Positions 5,442-9,374 of a DNA stretch of 9,374 bases are shown here, one piece after another; the stretch's first letter is position 1; each line of letters starts with the position of its first letter. The notes beneath the pieces are model-generated. The model worked only from the letters and a program-made list of their open reading frames with translations, had not been told where the DNA came from and did no database searches. A program made the translations under genes and the position numbers. The stretch is from JAYEIA01 sp964472505 (GTDB taxonomy: Bacteria; Bacteroidota; Bacteroidia; Bacteroidales; JAADGE01): positions 1 through 9,374 of the forward strand of contig CAYYQW010000110.1 in the NCBI GenBank assembly GCA_964472505.1. Direction: 5' to 3'.

Positions 5442-8400
5442 ATGCGACACATATTGATTATCCTAAGCATATTCCTTTTTACCGGATATGCAACGGCTTC
5501 AGAAAATCCTTTATGGTTGAGATATTCAGCGATATCGCCCGACGGAAACTTTGTGGTTTTCACTTATAAAGGCGATATATATAAAGTGTCGGCAGAAGGC
5601 GGAAAAGCAGAGGCTTTGACACGCCATACAGCCGTAGATTACAAACCCGTTTGGTCGCCCGACGGCAAAACCATTGCTTTTGCATCTGACCGAAACGGCA
5701 GTTTTGATATTTTTACGATTCCGGCTGAAGGCGGTAAAGCTAAACGCTTAACGTATCATTCCGGCAACGAACTGCCTTCGGATTTCTCGCCCGACGGTAA
5801 AAGCATTCTCTTTTCGGCAGTTATCCAAGATGCGCATACGAGTGCAGGTTTTCCTACGCGATACCTGAATGAGTTGTATTCGGTACCGACTGCAGGCGGC
5901 AGAATTACTCAGGTTTTTACCACACCGGCTATGGAGGCCAAATATTTGAAAGACGGAAAAGGAATTCTTTACCAAAACAGTAAAGGGCCCGAAAATTATT
6001 GGCGAAAGCATCAAAAAAATTCTTCGACACGTGATATTATGCTGTATGATTCCGAAACCGGAAAACATGAATTTATCTTTAATCGAGAAGCTGAAGACCG
6101 TTTGCCTGTATTGTCGTTTGATGAAAAGACATTGTACTTTACAAGTGAGCGAAACGGAGCATCCTTAAATGTGTATAAGCAAAGTTTTCCGGACGGCGGA
6201 AAAACAGAGCAATTAACACAGTTTGAGAAACATCCCGTTCGGTTTTTGTCGCTTTCGGAAAACGGTACTTTGTGTTTTTCTTTCCACGGCGAAATATATA
6301 CCATGCAAGAGGGTAGTGAGGCCCAAAAATTAGACATTCAAATTATAAATGATTTTGCGGAGCAGAAAAAACACAAAACAGAATCATCCGGCGCCAAAGA
6401 AATTGCCGTTTCGCCCGACGGGAAAGAAATTGCATTTATATTGCGCGGAAATGTTTTTGTAACTGCCACGGACTATTCCACAACCAAACAAATAACCAAT
6501 ACTCCGGAACAGGAACGTTCGGTAAGTTTCAGTCCCGAGGGTGATGCAATACTCTATGCATCGGAGCGTGGAGGCAGTTGGAAAATTTATCAAACAAAAC
6601 GTGCATTGGAAGATGAGAAAAATTTTGCCAATGCGACTTTATTAAAAGAAGAGCTTTTGGTTGGCAACAATGAGGATAATTTTCAACCCGAGTATTCTCC
6701 CGACGGGAAAAAGATTGCTTATCTGAATGAACGAACCGAACTTAAAGTAATGGATTTGGAAACAAAGACAAGCAAAACCGCATTGCTCGGAAAATACAAT
6801 TATTCCTATTCCGACGGAGACCAATATTATCAGTGGTCGCCCGACAGCGAGTATTTGCTGGTAAATTATTCGCCCAATACTGTATTTTCAAATGATGTGG
6901 GTTTGGTAAAAGCCGACGGCTCCGAAGAACCTAAAAATATGACTTTAAGCGGCTACTCCGACGGCGGTGCCAAATGGATTTTGGACGGAAAAGGGATGAT
7001 TTGGCAGTCGGACAGGCAAGGATACAGAAGCCACGGCAGCTGGGGCTCACATCGTGATGTGTATGCCATGCTTTTTACTACGGAAGCTTACAATAAATTT
7101 ACCGCTTCAAAAGAAGAGTATGAATTAAAATATGGTGATGATGCCGATAAAGAAGAAAAAGAGGATGAGGATAAAAAGAAATCAAAGAAAAAAGACAAGG
7201 ATAAGAAGGACGAAGCAAAAGTAGAAATAGATTTCGAGAATTTGCAAGACCGAATTGTGCGCTTAACCGACCATTCCTCAGCTTTGGCCGATGCCGTATT
7301 GTTGGACGACGGCAAGAAACTCTATTATTTAACCCGCTTTGAAAAAGGCTATGATTTATGGATGAAAGATATTTATGAAAATAAAACCAAACTTGTTCTT
7401 AAGCTGGGAGTAGGCGGAAGCAGTCTGCAAACCGACAACGAAGGAAAACATCTGTTCATTCTGTCAAGGGGTAAAATTATAAAAATAAGCACAGCCGATA
7501 ACTCAAAAAAACCGGTTTCATACAAAGCAGAATTTGAACACGACGGCTATACCGAGCGCTCCTATTTGTTTGACCATATCCACCGCCAAACGCTTAAGAA
7601 ATTTTATGTGAAAGATATGCACGGGGTGGATTGGGCATTTTATAAAAATGAATATGAGAAGTTTTTGCCGCATATCAACAATAATTTTGATTTTGCAGAA
7701 ATGCTCAGTGAACTGCTCGGAGAGTTAAATGCCTCGCACACCGGCGCTTACTGGCGAAGCGGCAACGACGGAGATAAAACAGCCTCTTTAGGTATTTTTT
7801 ATGATATAGAAAAAGCCGGTGAAGGCCTTACCATTCGGGAAATCATACATAAAGGGCCGATTGACTTGGCCGAAGAAGATGTAAAAGTCGGAGATGTCAT
7901 TGAAAAAATCGATGAAAACAAGATTACGGGCGATGAGGATTTTTATCAATTTTTAAATCACAAAGAAGGTAAAAAAGTATTGATAGGCATCCGAAGACCC
8001 GCTTCCGGAGAAACTTATCAATTGGTTATTGAGCCAATCAGTATCGGCAAAGAAGGTAATTTGTTGTATGAGCGTTGGGTGAAAAAGCGCAGAGAACAAA
8101 CCGAAGAATTATCCGACGGAAAAATTGGTTATGTGCACATACGCGGTATGAACAGTGCCAGCTATCGTCAGGTGTATTCCGACCTGCTTGGCCGTAATTA
8201 CCATAAAGATGCCGTAGTGGTTGACAGCCGTTACAACGGAGGCGGCTGGTTGCACGATGATTTGGCTACATTGTTAAGTGGTAAGAAATATCTTGACTTT
8301 GTTCCGCGCGGACAAAAGTTTGGTTATGACCCCATGGGCAAATGGATAAAACCTTCTGCAGTACTCACAAGCGAAGGTAATTATTCCGATGCGCATGCCT

Positions 8401-8678
8401 TTCCTTATGTGTATCAGACTTTAGAGATAGGGAAAATCATAGGAATGCCCGTTCCGGGAACCATGACGGCTGTTTGGTGGGAAAGCCAAACAGACCCGAC
8501 CATTATTTTCGGAATACCGCAAGTGGGAACGCGAGATATGGAAGGCGATTTGTTGGAAAATAAACAGTTAGAGCCGGATATTAAAGTAAATAATGAATAT
8601 CACAAACTAAAAGCCGGCGAAGACCAACAATTGGCCAAAGCCGTAGAGCATCTAATAGAAATTAGCTCTGAAAAATAG
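5442..8678 (+). CDS. Tricorn-like periplasmic protease (S41 family, with PDZ)
   Basis: A 1078-residue peptidase of the tricorn type, which trims peptides into short products. I start it at 5442, not at the in-frame ATG at 5280: MRHILIILSIFLFTGYATA is a proper signal peptide and ENPLWLRYSAISPDG is the usual start of the mature protein. Order: beta-propellers with at least seven SPDGK-like blade motifs (from about residue 30 to 700), interrupted by a Lys/Asp/Glu-rich insert (566-594); helical C1 region (from about 704, DMHGVDW near 725); PDZ (about 783-850, GLTIREI...GDVIEKI); C2 catalytic core from about 895. By analogy with archaeal tricorn (Ser745, His746, Ser965, Glu1023), the matching residues are Ser765-His766 (ASHTGAY), nucleophile Ser982 (NYSDAHAF) and Glu1034 (RDMEG), so it looks active. 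Unlike the archaeal enzyme it is exported. Single gene with its own terminator. Confidence 0.95.
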   Translation: MRHILIILSIFLFTGYATASENPLWLRYSAISPDGNFVVFTYKGDIYKVSAEGGKAEALTRHTAVDYKPVWSPDGKTIAFASDRNGSFDIFTIPAEGGKAKRLTYHSGNELPSDFSPDGKSILFSAVIQDAHTSAGFPTRYLNELYSVPTAGGRITQVFTTPAMEAKYLKDGKGILYQNSKGPENYWRKHQKNSSTRDIMLYDSETGKHEFIFNREAEDRLPVLSFDEKTLYFTSERNGASLNVYKQSFPDGGKTEQLTQFEKHPVRFLSLSENGTLCFSFHGEIYTMQEGSEAQKLDIQIINDFAEQKKHKTESSGAKEIAVSPDGKEIAFILRGNVFVTATDYSTTKQITNTPEQERSVSFSPEGDAILYASERGGSWKIYQTKRALEDEKNFANATLLKEELLVGNNEDNFQPEYSPDGKKIAYLNERTELKVMDLETKTSKTALLGKYNYSYSDGDQYYQWSPDSEYLLVNYSPNTVFSNDVGLVKADGSEEPKNMTLSGYSDGGAKWILDGKGMIWQSDRQGYRSHGSWGSHRDVYAMLFTTEAYNKFTASKEEYELKYGDDADKEEKEDEDKKKSKKKDKDKKDEAKVEIDFENLQDRIVRLTDHSSALADAVLLDDGKKLYYLTRFEKGYDLWMKDIYENKTKLVLKLGVGGSSLQTDNEGKHLFILSRGKIIKISTADNSKKPVSYKAEFEHDGYTERSYLFDHIHRQTLKKFYVKDMHGVDWAFYKNEYEKFLPHINNNFDFAEMLSELLGELNASHTGAYWRSGNDGDKTASLGIFYDIEKAGEGLTIREIIHKGPIDLAEEDVKVGDVIEKIDENKITGDEDFYQFLNHKEGKKVLIGIRRPASGETYQLVIEPISIGKEGNLLYERWVKKRREQTEELSDGKIGYVHIRGMNSASYRQVYSDLLGRNYHKDAVVVDSRYNGGGWLHDDLATLLSGKKYLDFVPRGQKFGYDPMGKWIKPSAVLTSEGNYSDAHAFPYVYQTLEIGKIIGMPVPGTMTAVWWESQTDPTIIFGIPQVGTRDMEGDLLENKQLEPDIKVNNEYHKLKAGEDQQLAKAVEHLIEISSEK

Positions 8679-8700
8679 GCTTTTTGAAAGTATATATTAT

Positions 8701-8734
8701 GCCCGTTCCGAATTTTTTGGGACGGGCTTTTTTT
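8701..8734 (+). terminator. Rho-independent terminator of the protease gene
   Basis: GCCCGTTCC (8701-8709) pairs with GGGACGGGC (8719-8727), nine pairs with one G-U, a 9-base loop and seven T directly after the stem. It lies 22 bases after the stop codon at 8678. Confidence 0.95.
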
Positions 8735-8850
8735 AAGGTTTATTGAATTAGGCGGATAACTAATACTTGTAACTTCTTCTGGCCCAAGTGCTGCATATAT
8801 TTAGTGATGACCATCTCGGCAATCGGAATCGCACTCGGTTTTTGATATAT

Positions 8851-8956
8851 CGGCTTCGACAAGCGGTTCCTGAGCAGCAGTCGAAGGGCTCAGCCTCCGG
8901 AGATGTTCGGAGGCTGAGTATTTCGGCATAAGCTCAATAACCTCTTGTCGAAGCCG
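8851..8956. repeat. Nested inverted-repeat (cruciform-type) intergenic element
   Basis: The outer arms CGGCTTCGACAAG (8851-8863) and CTTGTCGAAGCCG (8944-8956) are a perfect 13-bp inverted repeat. The core arms CTCAGCCTCCG (8889-8899) and CGGAGGCTGAG (8908-8918) are a perfect 11-bp repeat with an 8-base loop. Extra words GTCGAAG (8880-8886) and CTGAGC (8870-8875) can pair with the left outer arm and with the start of the core, so alternative folds exist. It resembles intergenic repeats of the CTTCGAC...CTGAGC...GTCGAAG type that I recall from Bacteroidota genomes. That is memory, not a search. Confidence 0.75.
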
Positions 8957-8983
8957 GTGATAAATGCTTGGATGTAAAATAAT

Positions 8984-8988
8984 AGTTT
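8984..8988. repeat. Left copy of the AGTTT flanking direct repeat
   Basis: AGTTT abuts the left terminal inverted repeat of the MITE-like element; the same five bases abut the right terminal repeat at 9251-9255. Read as a target-site duplication. Confidence 0.55.
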
Positions 8989-9250
8989 CAGAACTCCTGA
9001 TCTTTCGTAATATACATTGTCGGAAATTTGGATATATTTCAAATATATTCAGTAATCGCTTCAAGGGTCTATCGAAAGAGAAACCCTCGAAACGGTTGTA
9101 AACCTTTCGAGCGGTTGGATTGATAAGAACCAACCGCTTCAAGGGTCTTCGACCGCTTTAAGGGTTTGAAAGCCGTATTTTTCGACAATCACAAATTACG
9201 TGCTGCTTAAGCTAACTATCTGATAATCTGTCTTCGGATCAGGAGTTCTG
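8989..9250. mobile_element. Putative MITE (non-autonomous transposable element), 262 bp
   Basis: The ends are perfect 14-bp terminal inverted repeats, CAGAACTCCTGATC (8989-9002) and GATCAGGAGTTCTG (9237-9250). Directly outside them the 5-bp word AGTTT occurs on both sides (8984-8988 and 9251-9255), as a target duplication would. No transposase frame is inside, so movement would depend on an enzyme encoded elsewhere. The interior holds an AT palindrome (9032-9048) and several copies of a 14-base motif. I cannot name the insertion-sequence family; a 5-bp duplication fits more than one. Confidence 0.6.
9057..9167. repeat. Array of a 14-base motif in both orientations inside the MITE-like element
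   Basis: CGCTTCAAGGGTCT occurs exactly at 9057-9070 and 9135-9148, and as CGCTTTAAGGGTTT at 9154-9167. Two degenerate inverted copies lie between (about 9082-9094, ACCCTCGAAACG; about 9102-9115, ACCTTTCGAGCG). The mix of orientations allows hairpins, for example AGCGGTTGG (9110-9118) with CCAACCGCT (9130-9138). Confidence 0.65.
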
Positions 9251-9255
9251 AGTTT
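9251..9255. repeat. Right copy of the AGTTT flanking direct repeat
   Basis: Second copy of the putative target-site duplication, directly after the right terminal inverted repeat. Confidence 0.55.
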
Positions 9256-9306
9256 GTAGTACTCATGTGCCTAATTCAAAAAGTTTTTTATGGTTTAAAA
9301 CAAAGC

Positions 9307-9326
9307 CCGGATACTTAAGTTTCCGG
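9307..9326. repeat. 20-bp imperfect palindrome
   Basis: The two halves CCGGATACTT and AAGTTTCCGG are symmetric at nine of ten positions, the exception being a T-T pair at 9312/9321. No T run follows. It could be a regulator site for a gene beyond the right edge, but nothing in the window tests that. Confidence 0.4.
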
Positions 9327-9374
9327 TATGAATGCTTTTATTCTCTTCAGATTTTCTTCCGGAATACATTAAGC

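Larger units (their letters stand above)
8735..9374. other. Gene-free, repeat-rich right end
   Basis: These 640 bp hold no reading frame I would accept as a gene. A 113-codon frame on the minus strand (9142-8801) runs through two separate repeat structures and resembles no protein. The stretch is built of an inverted-repeat element (8851-8956), a MITE-like element (8989-9250), a long-range 11-bp inverted repeat (8743-8753 with 9269-9279) and a 20-bp imperfect palindrome (9307-9326). The last 70 bases could include the edge of a neighbouring gene, but I cannot show it. Confidence 0.7.

Noticed and set aside
8843..8962. TGATA on both sides of the 8851-8956 element, possible target duplication
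   Set aside because: The left copy is three bases away from the arm and the right copy one base away, so the edges do not agree; a 5-bp match with free offset is expected by chance.
8801..9142. 113-codon frame on the minus strand in the right-end spacer
   Set aside because: It runs through the inverted-repeat element and half of the MITE-like element, its protein shows no domain or signal, and its sequence is explained by the repeats.
9057..9167. Short repeats as a possible CRISPR array
   Set aside because: Repeats are only 14 bases, vary in orientation and spacing, and have no spacer regularity or cas genes.
9295..9372. Minus-strand open frame reaching the right edge (25 codons), and a plus-strand frame from 9332
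   Set aside because: Both are too short to judge and neither shows a known C- or N-terminus; the sequence beyond the edge is needed.

Overview
The window looks like chromosomal DNA of a member of the Bacteroidota, probably of the order Bacteroidales, though I cannot be more exact. The signs are exact matches to the Bacteroidota -7 promoter box (TAnnTTTG) ahead of several genes, no convincing Shine-Dalgarno sites, moderate AT-richness, and protein types typical of the phylum: a periplasmic tricorn-like protease, an LTxxQ/Spy-type small periplasmic protein, a small outer-membrane-barrel-like protein and a SPASM radical SAM protein.

Layout: positions 1-1357 (minus) hold the N-terminal 452 codons of dxs, the first enzyme of the MEP isoprenoid pathway, cut by the left edge. 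Next come a 224-bp spacer with two dyads, an unidentified exported barrel-like protein (1582-2139, minus), a radical SAM/SPASM protein (2275-3261, plus), a Spy/LTxxQ periplasmic protein (3388-3897, minus), a divergent glycerophosphodiester phosphodiesterase (3963-4817, plus), a tandem CDGSH iron-sulfur protein (4987-5226, minus) and a large tricorn-like S41 protease (5442-8678, plus). Genes alternate in strand and most are single transcription units: both convergent pairs have a hairpin terminator that works in both directions, and the protease gene has its own strong terminator. This is a set of housekeeping and envelope-maintenance genes, not one pathway or defence island. Four products carry export or membrane signals (barrel protein, Spy-like protein, GDPD, tricorn-like protease).

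The least ordinary part is the gene-free right end (8735-9374). It holds an imperfect cruciform-type repeat (8851-8956) made of a perfect 13-bp outer and a perfect 11-bp inner inverted repeat. Beside it lies a 262-bp segment (8989-9250) bounded by perfect 14-bp terminal inverted repeats and flanked directly by a 5-bp direct repeat, AGTTT. That is the signature of a non-autonomous transposable element (MITE), and its interior carries a small array of a 14-base motif in both orientations. I see no CRISPR array, tRNA, rRNA, phage gene or defence gene, and no evidence of a new multi-gene system. The MITE-like element is the best candidate for something undescribed.
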